Shown in pieces: positions 1 to 7,373 of a stretch of 64,000 bases of DNA; position 1 is the stretch's first letter, and the number at the start of each line of letters is the position of its first letter. The notes under the pieces were generated by a model. That model had not been told where the DNA came from, did no database searches, and saw nothing but the letters and a program-made list of their open reading frames with translations. Source of the stretch: Xanthomonas translucens pv. cerealis (lineage in GTDB: Bacteria; Pseudomonadota; Gammaproteobacteria; Xanthomonadales; Xanthomonadaceae); assembly GCF_006838285.1 (NCBI RefSeq), contig NZ_CP038228.1, positions 4,216,001-4,280,000 of the forward strand, in the 5' to 3' direction. Both the position numbers and the translations under genes were made by a program.

Positions 1-333
1 AGGCCATTCCGCGAACGCTCTGGTGCGAATGCCATCAAGCACCTCCTTGGGAATGCAGGAGTTTTCGTACTGGAAGAACTCTAGGGCGGCATTAAACTGC
101 TTTTTGACAGTATGCAGTTGCATTTCGTAGTCACCGTCCCATTCCGCAAGAGCTGAAGAAAAGATACCGTTGACGAAATTACTTGGATCAAGAATCGAAT
201 AGAACTGATTGAGCTCCAGATAGGCATTAACTTGTTTGTCTAGTGTGTGCTTCTGGATATCAAAGTCATCAGGCCATTCTTCCCGCGATTTTGCAAGGAT
301 GCGTGCGTGAACATCTGCTGGAACACTGCCCAT
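1..333 (-). CDS. Integron cassette ORF, internally repeated protein (partial, runs off left edge)
   Basis: The ORF starts with ATG at 333 and is open for 111 codons to the left edge, so its 3' end is missing. Two units of about 47 residues repeat: one runs from VPADVHARILAKSREEWP, and a second, related unit starts near IPKEVLDGIRTRAFAEWP after an intervening AEWDGDYEMQLHTVKKQF segment. There is no signal peptide or membrane segment. A purine-rich site precedes the start, and an attC site lies directly upstream at 351-403, making this the ninth cassette counted from the integrase. I do not recognise the family. The low GC fits the rest of the array. Confidence 0.7.
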   Translation of the reverse strand, partial: MGSVPADVHARILAKSREEWPDDFDIQKHTLDKQVNAYLELNQFYSILDPSNFVNGIFSSALAEWDGDYEMQLHTVKKQFNAALEFFQYENSCIPKEVLDGIRTRAFAEWP

Positions 334-350
334 AGTCTCTCCTTGAGCGC

Positions 351-403
351 TAAAGCCTGAATTAAGCTGACCCGCGAAGCGGATTCGGCTTGAATGAAGT
401 TAG
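351..403 (-). other. attC recombination site (SieB-like cassette / cassette 9 junction)
   Basis: Imperfect palindrome with TAAAGCC at the left end and GTTAG at the right end around a central stem with a GAA loop. It matches the other sites in the array and lies between two oppositely bounded cassette ORFs. Confidence 0.85.
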
Positions 404-418
404 CCATCTCTGATAGAT

Positions 419-967
419 TCACCAGCCCCGTTCCCGCTTGTCAGTGCGATAGGTATTGGTTGTCCCTTGCAGTATGTGCGGATTCGCATGGATATAGTCC
501 CACGCAGCATCAGTGATGTTGTGAGCAAAGCCTTCCAGAAGGCTCCCCATTGAAGCAGAGCGATAGATGATGCGGTTTGCAACCAAACCCTGAACTACTC
601 CGTCGTCCACCTTGAGCATGTTGGCACGAGTTTCTTTGGCAAAGTAGTATCGAAGGATCTGCTTTTCATCTTCTGTGAGCGAACATAGCTTTTGAGCGAT
701 GTGTTTCCGCACGCTACGCTGGAAGAATTGTCCAGCTGCCCAGTCCCAGCAGGTTGAGATAGCAGAAACGCACCAAAGGACTGCACTGACAAGAAACGTC
801 AGGCCAAGCCATTGGCGATTCGCCGTTACAAATTTGTCAAGGCCAATCCGCTGAAGCCAAGTGTCTGGTAGGAACAGTAAGGCGCCAGAAACGATTGCCA
901 CCGCAATAAGGTAGCGGGGCGCGAGCTTAAGGAACTCAATGGCTGATTTGGCGAAATCGGCAAACAT
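419..967 (-). CDS. SieB-like superinfection exclusion protein (cassette)
   Basis: 182 residues. The N-terminus has two hydrophobic segments (about residues 17-34 and 52-70), followed by a cytoplasmic domain with LTEDEKQILRYYFAKETR and DDGVVQGLVANRIIYRAS-like sequence (here IIYRSAS). This layout and these motifs match the superinfection-exclusion protein B family known from P22-type phages and bacterial genomes, in which an inner-membrane protein aborts or blocks infection by other phages. The gene fills a whole integron cassette between attC sites at 351-403 and 980-1034 and reads away from the integrase. The assignment rests on recalled family sequence, and activity is inferred. Confidence 0.75.
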   Translation of the reverse strand: MFADFAKSAIEFLKLAPRYLIAVAIVSGALLFLPDTWLQRIGLDKFVTANRQWLGLTFLVSAVLWCVSAISTCWDWAAGQFFQRSVRKHIAQKLCSLTEDEKQILRYYFAKETRANMLKVDDGVVQGLVANRIIYRSASMGSLLEGFAHNITDAAWDYIHANPHILQGTTNTYRTDKRERGW

Positions 968-979
968 ATAATTGATGGC

Positions 980-1034
980 TAACGCCTGAATTAAGCCGAC
1001 TTGCGAAGCAAGTTCTGCTTGAATGAATTGTTAG
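980..1034 (-). other. attC recombination site
   Basis: TAACGCC to GTTAG palindrome of 55 bp. Its stem arms (CTTGC/GCAAG around GAA) differ in sequence from neighbouring sites but keep the pairing, as expected for sites recognised as folded single strands. Confidence 0.9.
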
Positions 1035-1055
1035 ACCAGCGCCAAAGAACTCGCA

Positions 1056-1277
1056 TTAGTCTGCTCGGCAATAGGTGCAAACCTTGAAAGCACCTTGCGG
1101 GAACTCTCGGTGAGCCAATGCCTCGGCAGATGCAACAGATCTGACAGAGAACCAACCGCCGTCGCGGCCAAGCGCCTCGACTGGCTTGAGCTCAGTGCCA
1201 TGAGGTTTTGGAACGTATGGGCATGACTCATCGTGAAGTGTGGAAGAACGCAATGGCTTGTCGATGTTCAGCAGCAT
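1056..1277 (-). CDS. Small cassette protein with paired cysteines
   Basis: 73 residues starting MLLNIDKPLRSSTLHDESC and ending KVCTYCRAD. There are three cysteines: one near residue 19, and a C-x-x-C pair near the C-terminus (CTYC). This could bind a metal or form a disulphide. There is no signal peptide. It occupies the cassette between attC sites 980-1034 and 1302-1356 and is the better of two overlapping small frames: it starts with ATG close to the upstream attC and has an ordinary composition. I cannot name the family. Confidence 0.6.
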   Translation of the reverse strand: MLLNIDKPLRSSTLHDESCPYVPKPHGTELKPVEALGRDGGWFSVRSVASAEALAHREFPQGAFKVCTYCRAD

Positions 1278-1301
1278 CTACGCTGATCTCCTACGCAGGT
1301 A

Positions 1302-1356
1302 TAACGCCTGAATTAAGCCGACCCGCGAAGCGGGTTCGGCTTGAATGAATTGTTAG
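1302..1356 (-). other. attC recombination site
   Basis: TAACGCC to GTTAG palindrome of 55 bp with arms CCCGC/GCGGG around GAA and outer arms AAGCCGA/TCGGCTT, with one unpaired T on one side. Confidence 0.9.
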
Positions 1357-1868
1357 CCCTCATGCCGATGACCGTCACTCCAAAAAGTTTGGGCAAAACC
1401 GGCATCATCTGCGAGGAAGAGCCGAACTTTGCTAGTGAAGCGCCGACCGGACAGGTCTCTGTATTTGATTCTGACAGGAATTTTGGCGCCAGCGTGCCAT
1501 GAATCTGACTGACCTAGATGCCAGAACCCATTTGAAGTTGATCGGCCATTTGCCAGTACGGGAATGTCGATGCCGGAGAAGAAGCACCGTTGAGCATCTT
1601 TAGGTATAGCGGTTTGTTGCAGGGCGGCCAGAACATCCGACTCTTTTGCGATGAGGCGGATGTCACGCGCAGGCCGATTGCCCGTGTTCTCAACGAGAAG
1701 GTTGAGCGCAATTCCGGCGCTACTTCCGCCCTGTGAAGTAACGCGAGCAGAGACAAGTGGTCGGTTCGCTTGGCGCCAAGAGTAGATGGCGAAAAACAGC
1801 GCCGCGAAAGCAATCGCCGCAGAGACGATGCCGAGTAAGCTGCTGCCAGAACCGACGATGATGTTCAT
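1353..1868 (-). CDS. Membrane-anchored cassette protein of unknown function
   Basis: 171 residues. One N-terminal membrane helix (about residues 10-30, LLGIVSAAIAFAALFFAIYS) is followed by a soluble domain with a beta-rich look, including LLVENTGNRPARDIRL, a phrase typical of immunoglobulin-like or CARDB-type beta sandwiches. The ATG is at 1868, and the stop codon lies inside the downstream attC, which is common for tightly packed cassettes. No catalytic motif is visible. A periplasm-facing or cytoplasmic sensor/anchor role would be speculation. Confidence 0.7.
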   Translation of the reverse strand: MNIIVGSGSSLLGIVSAAIAFAALFFAIYSWRQANRPLVSARVTSQGGSSAGIALNLLVENTGNRPARDIRLIAKESDVLAALQQTAIPKDAQRCFFSGIDIPVLANGRSTSNGFWHLGQSDSWHAGAKIPVRIKYRDLSGRRFTSKVRLFLADDAGFAQTFWSDGHRHEG

Positions 1869-1874
1869 GAGGGC

Positions 1875-1929
1875 TAATGCCTGAGTTAAGCCGCGCCGCG
1901 AAGCGGCGTCGGCTTGAACGAATAGTTAG
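1875..1929 (-). other. attC recombination site
   Basis: TAATGCC to GTTAG palindrome of 55 bp with central arms GCCGC/GCGGC around GAA. Same layout as the neighbouring sites, different stem sequence. Confidence 0.88.
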
Positions 1930-1936
1930 GCGGCAA

Positions 1937-2281
1937 CTACTGCTTGCCGAACGTGAAGATAAAGCGCTCTCCGCCGAGGTCGCCCTTGCCGGTACCACGT
2001 GTGCCTGTGGACACAAACGTGAAAGGCCCAGTACGACCATCGTCGCAGGAGAACACTCCCTCACCATCGCGTCGACTCACGTACACGAAATTGCCCTTGC
2101 AGGTAGCGCCCCGCGAGGTGACAAGCGTCATGTTGCCACCACCATCCATGTAGCCCGTTGCAGTCCCAGTGAATGTCTCACTTGAATTCATTACGTTGCC
2201 CCGCACCGGCAGCGTCATGCTGCAAGACGTCAGAACCATCGCAGCACTGATGGAAGCAGCGAGCTGTAGAGCCTTTTTCAC
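1937..2281 (-). CDS. Small lipoprotein (cassette)
   Basis: 114 residues starting at a GTG (2281) behind AAGGGGAACTT. The signal peptide ends in a lipobox (LTSC, Cys about residue 20), so the mature protein should be a lipid-anchored envelope protein of about 95 residues. It is rich in Gly/Thr and carries two further cysteines (ATCKG and VFSCDDGR) that could pair. Cassette lipoproteins of this size are common in Xanthomonas and Vibrio integrons and mostly uncharacterised. No function can be assigned. Confidence 0.75.
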   Translation of the reverse strand: MKKALQLAASISAAMVLTSCSMTLPVRGNVMNSSETFTGTATGYMDGGGNMTLVTSRGATCKGNFVYVSRRDGEGVFSCDDGRTGPFTFVSTGTRGTGKGDLGGERFIFTFGKQ

Positions 2282-2310
2282 AAGTTCCCCTTGATGTTTG
2301 ATTTGCCGCC

Positions 2311-2365
2311 TAACGCCTGAATTAAGCCGACTGGCAAAGCTAGTTCGGCTTGAATGAATTGTTAG
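2311..2365 (-). other. attC recombination site
   Basis: TAACGCC to GTTAG palindrome of 55 bp. Inner arms are CTGGC and a diverged partner (GCTAG) around AAA, so the tip is less perfect than in other sites. Confidence 0.87.
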
Positions 2366-2739
2366 AACTTGGCCAAGATGTCCGCCTTTTTGCTGTTGAA
2401 CTCCTCCGCCGTCAATAGGCCTTGGTCATGTAACTGCTTGAGTTGTGTGAGCTTGGCAGCAACAGACTCATTAGGCTCGGGTGCGGGCTGTGAAACAACT
2501 TGGACCTCTGGCGGTTTGGTGTTGCCGCCTAGAGTGGTGAAGGCCGCAGCAATGCTGCCGAGGAAGAAGCCGCTGAGTGCGCCCCAGAAACCAAATATAA
2601 AGTAGCCAATCGTACCGGCGATGAGACCCAATATGAAAGAAAGCACTGTATTGGATTGGTCTTTGGACTTGTCTCGCTGGCAGTACGGGCAAACTTGGCC
2701 GTTGAATGGAATATCCTTGCCGCATCCGGAACATCTCAT
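2362..2739 (-). CDS. Zinc-ribbon / membrane / SHOCT-domain protein (cassette)
   Basis: 125 residues from ATG at 2739, chosen because GGGGGAGAG sits just upstream; a longer frame would need a TTG. Order of parts: an N-terminal zinc ribbon (CSGCGK then CPYCQR), a glycine-rich membrane region (about residues 30-70), a proline-rich linker, and a C-terminal SHOCT helix pair (LTQLKQLHDQGLLTAEEFNSKK). SHOCT is a short oligomerisation domain found at protein termini. Probably an inner-membrane scaffold or regulator; its role is unknown. The stop codon falls inside the downstream attC. Confidence 0.75.
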   Translation of the reverse strand: MRCSGCGKDIPFNGQVCPYCQRDKSKDQSNTVLSFILGLIAGTIGYFIFGFWGALSGFFLGSIAAAFTTLGGNTKPPEVQVVSQPAPEPNESVAAKLTQLKQLHDQGLLTAEEFNSKKADILAKF

Positions 2740-2758
2740 AGGTCTCTCCCCCAAGTTC

Positions 2759-2813
2759 TAACGCTTGAATTAAGCCGACCCGCGAAGCGGGTTCGGCTTA
2801 AATGAATTTTTAG
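2759..2813 (-). other. attC recombination site with weakened right end
   Basis: Same 55-bp layout as the other sites, but the right core reads TTTTAG instead of GTTAG, so one of the conserved core bases is lost. Confidence 0.8.
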
Positions 2814-2854
2814 GTGCGCGCTGTAGCGAACACCCAGTGTAGTGACCGACACTG

Positions 2855-3079
2855 TCACCAAGAATGGCCATTAGTACCACAGTTGCGCTCAAGAGAATCC
2901 ATGACCTCGTCTGCGGTGTACTGCTTTGCACGATATGCGTCAATGTTTGTCTGAACTATTGCACGACAATTCTTGGGCAGACCCCTCTCTCCGTAGATCG
3001 GCTTGGCATTCGGGTCGCCTTGGCAGGCGACGAGCGCTGTTGTTGCTACTATCAGGCTAAGTATGTAGCAAATTTTCAT
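2855..3079 (-). CDS. Small lipoprotein (cassette)
   Basis: 74 residues. The signal peptide ends in a lipobox (LVAC, Cys about residue 19), leaving a mature part of about 55 residues with two cysteines (KNCRAI and RNCGTNG) that could form a disulphide. The middle contains a short helical stretch with YTADEVMDSLERNC. Starts with ATG at 3079. The cassette is bounded by the attC at 2759-2813 and a reduced attC-like remnant at 3088-3109. Family not recognised; a small envelope protein. Confidence 0.7.
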   Translation of the reverse strand: MKICYILSLIVATTALVACQGDPNAKPIYGERGLPKNCRAIVQTNIDAYRAKQYTADEVMDSLERNCGTNGHSW

Positions 3080-3087
3080 CGCACACC

Positions 3088-3109
3088 TAACGGTTGAATG
3101 GATTGTTAG
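3088..3109 (-). other. attC remnant lacking the central stem
   Basis: Only 22 bp: TAACG, then TTGAATGGATTGTTAG, the two outer core-site regions of the local attC type with the whole palindromic centre gone. It still sits exactly between two cassette ORFs. Confidence 0.6.
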
Positions 3110-3116
3110 TGCTCAC

Positions 3117-3521
3117 CTAGGGTGCACTTTTATTTGGGTTGCACTGCTGCTGGGCTCCAATCTCCTCAAGCTGCGCGCCGCCAAGCCCTGTGCTTGCAAC
3201 AACTTGGTCATTGCGGATCAAGAAATACGTGAGTTTAAAGCCAACGAAGGCGCCAAAGCTGTTCTTTGAATTGATACGAGCGCACACGGCGTAACCAAAC
3301 TGCTTGTTGCCCCCAAGTCCTGACCAATCCTTACGAGGCTCAAAAAGATATTTGACGTCAGCCGAGTAGGGATCTTTGAGTGTCTGCGACAAATAGTCTT
3401 TAATCGTCGCATCGTAGTCGGTGGGCGCTGGACCGTAATTGGCGGAACTCATCTCTTGCTGTGTAGGTGTGCTAACACAGCCGCTCAAAGCTAATGCGAG
3501 AACAATACAAAAATACCTCAT
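3117..3521 (-). CDS. Lipoprotein of unknown function (cassette)
   Basis: 134 residues with ATG at 3521. The signal peptide ends in LSGC (Cys about residue 15), marking a lipoprotein. The mature region contains YLSQTLKDPYSADVKYLF and a later GYAVCARINSKNSFGAFVGF stretch, the pattern of small secreted proteins in which a short helical part precedes a beta domain; two cysteines remain in the mature region. Its flanks are the attC remnants at 3088-3109 and 3531-3562. No enzyme motif is seen. Confidence 0.7.
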   Translation of the reverse strand: MRYFCIVLALALSGCVSTPTQQEMSSANYGPAPTDYDATIKDYLSQTLKDPYSADVKYLFEPRKDWSGLGGNKQFGYAVCARINSKNSFGAFVGFKLTYFLIRNDQVVASTGLGGAQLEEIGAQQQCNPNKSAP

Positions 3522-3530
3522 GTCGCCCCC

Positions 3531-3562
3531 TAATGTTTGATGTGAGCCCTAACTACTATTAG
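3531..3562 (-). other. Degenerate attC-like junction
   Basis: TAATGTTTGA followed by CTAACTACTATTAGG between two cassette ORFs. It has core-like ends, but no stem comparable to the other sites can be drawn. Confidence 0.45.
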
Positions 3563-3921
3563 GCCGCGACCTCGCCAGTGGAAAGCAGATGCTCAAACTG
3601 CTCACGGGTGAGAACCGCAACGCCTTGCAACCTAGCCTTGGATAGCTTTGCTGGCCCAGCATTGTCTCCAGCACAGAGAAAAGCAAGACTCTTTGTTACC
3701 GAGGTAACAACCTCCAACTGCGACTCGCTCGCCAATACAATGAGTACTTCTTTGTCAGCGGCAGAGAACCCAGTGAAGCAAACCTGGATGAGCCGATCTT
3801 TGTGCGGCACCGCATTGGCATAGACCCAGTTCCAACCATCGACCTCTGTCATCACTGCGATTTTTTCAGCGCTGAACGGACTCTTGGCTTTTAAGATGCG
3901 TGCGAGCTTGTCTGTTGGCAT
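3559..3921 (-). CDS. BRCT-domain protein (first cassette)
   Basis: 120 residues. Residues about 40-115 look like a BRCT domain: a beta strand with the CFTGF motif (LIQVCFTGFSAADK), a helix, a second strand (LEVVTSVTKSLAFLCAG) and a final helix (VLTREQFEHLL), as at the C-terminus of NAD-dependent DNA ligase or in RFC1. The N-terminal 40 residues are unassigned. BRCT domains bind DNA ends or phosphoproteins, but a free-standing copy has no enzyme activity of its own. This is the cassette next to the integrase, so it would be the last one inserted and the one best placed for transcription from an attI-side promoter. Confidence 0.7.
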   Translation of the reverse strand: MPTDKLARILKAKSPFSAEKIAVMTEVDGWNWVYANAVPHKDRLIQVCFTGFSAADKEVLIVLASESQLEVVTSVTKSLAFLCAGDNAGPAKLSKARLQGVAVLTREQFEHLLSTGEVAA

Positions 3922-4000
3922 AGCGGTTTAACTACCATTGGACCGCCTAAAAGCGCTGTTGCACCAAGTATCGACTAACGCCGGAGGTCTGGGAAGGGGG
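3922..4000 (-). other. Candidate attI region
   Basis: The segment between the first cassette and the integrase gene. On the minus strand, GTTAAAC (3926-3932) fits the integron core-site consensus GTTRRRY exactly and marks the insertion point. CTAACG (3975-3980) may be an accessory integrase site. Boundaries are inferred. Confidence 0.55.
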
Positions 4001-4090
4001 AATTCCTACTTCGTAACAATGACTTGCCGGATGGCAATCGACGGTCTTGGCGTCGATGCTGGTTGCGTTATCCGACGGTTGAGCAGGTGT

Positions 4091-5102
4091 ATGCGTTACA
4101 CCCGTGACGATGCAGGCGTAACGACGCGCCTGGCGCCCAAGCTACTGGATCAGGTCCGTGGTCGGCTGCGGCTTCGCCACTACAGCCTACGCACCGAGCA
4201 GGCGTATGTGGGCTGGATACGGCGCTTCATTTTGGCTAATGGCAAGCGGCATCCGGTGCAGATGGGGCGGGCAGAGGTCGAGGCGCTGCTGACCGAACTG
4301 GCGACGCGTGGCCAGGTGTCGGCCGGAACGCAGAATCAGGCGCTGGCGGCGCTGCTGTTCCTTTATCGCGATGTTCTGGGCGTGGAGTTGCCCTGGATGG
4401 AGCATCTGGTGCGCGCCAAGCGGCCGCGGCGGATTCCGGTGGTGCTCTCGGCCGAGGAGGTCGCGCGCTTGCTGACGATGCTGGAGGGATCCTGTCGGCT
4501 GATGGCGGGGCTGCTGTACGGCAGCGGGATGCGGTTGCTGGAATGCCTGCGGTTGCGGATCAAGGGTGTGGACATGGTTCGCGGCGAGATCGTGGTGCGC
4601 GACGATAACGGCGGCAAGGATCGGCGGGTGCCGCTGCCGCAGCCTGCGCGGAGAATTGATGCACCAACGCGCGCGGGCGCTGCTGCTCCACGCCGCGGAT
4701 CTTGCCGAGGGGGCAGGAAGGGTATTCCTGCCACATGCGTTGGCGCGCAAGTATCCCAATCCCGATGTCGCGCCCGGTTGGCAGTATCTGTTCCCCGCCG
4801 CGCGTCGATCGGTGGATCCGCGTAGTGGCCGAGTGGGCCGGCATCACGTGTCGGAGGAAACGCTGCAGCGCACGGTGCAGGCGGCACGGCGCCGTGCAGG
4901 CATCGCCAAGCCGGCGACCTGCCACACCTTGCGGCATGCCTTCGCCACGCACCTGCTGGAAGCCGGCCACGAGATCCGCACCGTGCAGGAGCTGCTGGGC
5001 TACAAGGAGGTGGCCACCACGCAGATCCACACGCCTGTGCTGGGGCGCAGGGCGTCTGCGGTGCGCAGTCCGTTGGATGGGCTGGGCGTCGGCGGTGAGT
5101 GA
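4091..5102 (+). pseudogene. intI: Integron integrase, frameshifted and missing catalytic Tyr
   Basis: A tyrosine recombinase of the integron class, about 335 residues if the frame were intact. From ATG 4091 it reads LRLRHYSLRTEQAYVGWIRR and continues through the first catalytic arginine ([13 protein letters not shown]) to VPLP near 4643. It then shifts frame and resumes as [15 protein letters not shown]. The integron-specific insert (HALARKYPN.. GWQYLFPA) is present in the second part, and the box [12 protein letters not shown] keeps H and R. Two further active-site changes are visible: the second box reads LLGYKEV where family members have LLGHKDV (codon 5001-5003), and the nucleophile position reads TTQIHTPVL instead of TTQIYTHVL (CAC at 5028-5030). 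Each change alone should abolish recombination. It lies just downstream of ilvD, the standard Xanthomonas position. Confidence 0.9.
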
Positions 5103-5205
5103 CGTGCCGCCAAGAACAGCAACCCAGCTGTGGGCGTGTGTGGTCACGCGTCGGGATTGATGGCCCGAGGCCACCCAGAGTCCCTCCCACAGTGCAATGC
5201 CGGGA

Positions 5206-5243
5206 TGCCATGGAGACCGTGGGAGTCCACGGTCTCCATGGCA
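5206..5243. terminator. Perfect 17-bp hairpin downstream of ilvD
   Basis: Arms TGCCATGGAGACCGTGG and CCACGGTCTCCATGGCA with a GAGT loop, 5 bp beyond the ilvD stop codon. No T-tract follows on either strand, so if it terminates transcription it is not a classic intrinsic terminator. It could instead be a stabilising 3' stem or an element footprint. Confidence 0.5.
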
Positions 5244-5248
5244 ACGCC

Positions 5249-7087
5249 TCAACCGTCCAGCATCGCCTTGTCGCGTACCGCGCCCTTGTCGGCGCTGGTC
5301 GCCAGCAGCGCGTACGCCTTCAGCGCGGTGGTGACCTTGCGCGGGCGTACTTCCACCGGTTTCCAGCCTTGCGCGTCCTGGGCGGCGCGGCGGGCGGCCA
5401 GTTCGGTGTCGTCGACCAGCAGGTCGATGCGGCGGTTGGGGATGTCGATCAGGATCCGGTCGCCGTCGCGGACCAGGCCGATGGCGCCGCCGGCCGCCGC
5501 TTCCGGGGAGGCGTGGCCGATCGACAGGCCGGAGGTGCCGCCGGAGAAGCGGCCGTCGGTGAGCAGGGCGCATTGCTTGCCCAGGCCCTTGGACTTGAGA
5601 TACGAGGTGGGGTAGAGCATCTCCTGCATGCCGGGGCCGCCCTTGGGGCCTTCGTAGCGGATTACCACCACGTCGCCGGCCTGCACTTCGTCGGCGAGGA
5701 TGCCCTTGACCGCCGAGTCCTGGCTCTCGAATACCTTGGCGTTGCCTTCGAACACGTGGATCGATTCGTCCACGCCGGCTGTCTTGACCACGCAGCCGTC
5801 GAGGGCGATGTTGCCGTACAGCACCGCCAGTCCGCCTTCCTGCGAGTAGGCATGGGCGACGTCGCGGATGCAGCCCGCTTCACGGTCGGCGTCCAGCGTC
5901 GGCCAGCGCGTGGCCTGGCTGAAGGCGATCTGGGTGGGGATGCCGGCCGGGCCGGCCTTGTAGAAGGTGTGCACGGCCTCGGCGTCGGTCTGGGTGATGT
6001 CCCATTGCGCGATGGCGTCGGCGAGGGTGCGGCTATGCACGGTGGGCTGGTCGGTATGCAGCAGGCCGCCGCGCGCCAGCTCGCCGAGGATGGCGAGGAT
6101 GCCGCCGGCGCGGTGTACGTCTTCGATGTGGTACTTCTGGATGTTCGGCGCGACCTTGCACAGCTGCGGCACATGCCGCGACAGGCGGTCGATGTCGCGC
6201 AGGGTGAACGGCACTTCGCCTTCCTGCGCGGCGGCGAGCAGGTGCAGGATGGTGTTGGTGGAGCCGCCCATCGCGATGTCCAGGGTCATCGCGTTCTCGA
6301 ACGCTTTGAACGTGGCGATGCCGCGCGGCAGCGCGGTGGGATCTTCGGCGCCGTACCAGCGGTGGCATAGCTCGACCGCGGTGCGTCCGGCCTTCAGGAA
6401 CAGCTGCTCGCGGTCGGCATGGGTGGCGACCACGGTGCCGTTGCCGGGCAGGGCCAGCCCCAGCGCTTCGGTCAGGCAGTTCATCGAGTTGGCGGTGAAC
6501 ATGCCCGAGCACGAGCCGCAGGTGGGGCAGGCGCTGCGTTCGAAGGCGGCGACCTTTTCGTCGGAGGCGGTGGGATCGGCGGCGATCACCATCGCGTCGA
6601 TCAGGTCCAGGTTGTGGTCGGCGAGCTTGGTCTTGCCCGCTTCCATCGGCCCGCCGGACACGAATACGGTGGGGATGTTGAGGCGCAAGGCGGCCATCAG
6701 CATGCCGGGGGTGATCTTGTCGCAGTTGGAGATGCACACCAGCGCGTCGGCGCAGTGCGCGTTGACCATGTACTCCACCGAGTCGGCGATGATCTCGCGG
6801 CTGGGCAGCGAATACAGCATGCCGTCGTGGCCCATGGCGATGCCGTCGTCCACGGCGATGGTGTCGAATTCCTTGGCCACGCCGCCGACGCGCTCGATCT
6901 CGCGCGCGACCAGCTGGCCGAGATCCTTCAGGTGCACGTGGCCAGGCACGAACTGGGTGAAGGAGTTGGCAATGGCGATGATCGGCTTGTGGAAGTCGGC
7001 GTCCTGCATGCCGGTGGCGCGCCACAGCGCGCGCGCGCCGGCCATGTTGCGGCCGTGGGTGGAGGTCTTGGAGCGATAGTCGGGCAT
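5249..7087 (-). CDS. ilvD: Dihydroxy-acid dehydratase
   Basis: 612 residues, the usual length. It dehydrates 2,3-dihydroxy-isovalerate and 2,3-dihydroxy-3-methylvalerate to the 2-keto acids of valine and isoleucine synthesis. Cluster-binding motifs are clear: [12 protein letters not shown] and [19 protein letters not shown], followed by the [14 protein letters not shown] signature. The C-terminal half has [12 protein letters not shown] and [10 protein letters not shown]. The start [17 protein letters not shown] at 7087 is preferred over an upstream extension because it matches the family N-terminus. It borders the integron. Confidence 0.97.
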   Translation of the reverse strand: MPDYRSKTSTHGRNMAGARALWRATGMQDADFHKPIIAIANSFTQFVPGHVHLKDLGQLVAREIERVGGVAKEFDTIAVDDGIAMGHDGMLYSLPSREIIADSVEYMVNAHCADALVCISNCDKITPGMLMAALRLNIPTVFVSGGPMEAGKTKLADHNLDLIDAMVIAADPTASDEKVAAFERSACPTCGSCSGMFTANSMNCLTEALGLALPGNGTVVATHADREQLFLKAGRTAVELCHRWYGAEDPTALPRGIATFKAFENAMTLDIAMGGSTNTILHLLAAAQEGEVPFTLRDIDRLSRHVPQLCKVAPNIQKYHIEDVHRAGGILAILGELARGGLLHTDQPTVHSRTLADAIAQWDITQTDAEAVHTFYKAGPAGIPTQIAFSQATRWPTLDADREAGCIRDVAHAYSQEGGLAVLYGNIALDGCVVKTAGVDESIHVFEGNAKVFESQDSAVKGILADEVQAGDVVVIRYEGPKGGPGMQEMLYPTSYLKSKGLGKQCALLTDGRFSGGTSGLSIGHASPEAAAGGAIGLVRDGDRILIDIPNRRIDLLVDDTELAARRAAQDAQGWKPVEVRPRKVTTALKAYALLATSADKGAVRDKAMLDG

Positions 7088-7373
7088 GGGGGTGTCGTGC
7101 GGTTGGAAGGCGGGCGGCCCGGCGGGCCGCAAAGGGTTGCATTAGCAACCGTTTTGCGCGCCACACAGGGCCATCCGCCACGGTATCACGCGGTCTGCGC
7201 GCTTGCCCTTGCCGACGATGAACCGGCGCCTGACGTGGAGCGCATGGACGCCGCCGCGCTACGCGATCCGGCGACCGGGGGCTGCGGATGCATGGGCCTG
7301 CGCAATGCCGGCAATTTCCGTCTCCGCACGGAACCAGGCATCATCGGGTTCTGTGCTCCGGCAGGGGGAACCG

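Noticed and set aside
1031..1231. 66-residue alternative ORF in the third cassette
   Set aside because: Overlaps the 73-residue frame, ends inside attC and has low-complexity Ser/Leu content; the other frame has cysteine motifs and a better-placed start.
1..3960. CRISPR array (regular repeats in the first 4 kb)
   Set aside because: Repeats are palindromic attC sites 0.3-0.6 kb apart with genes between them; no short spacers and no cas genes.
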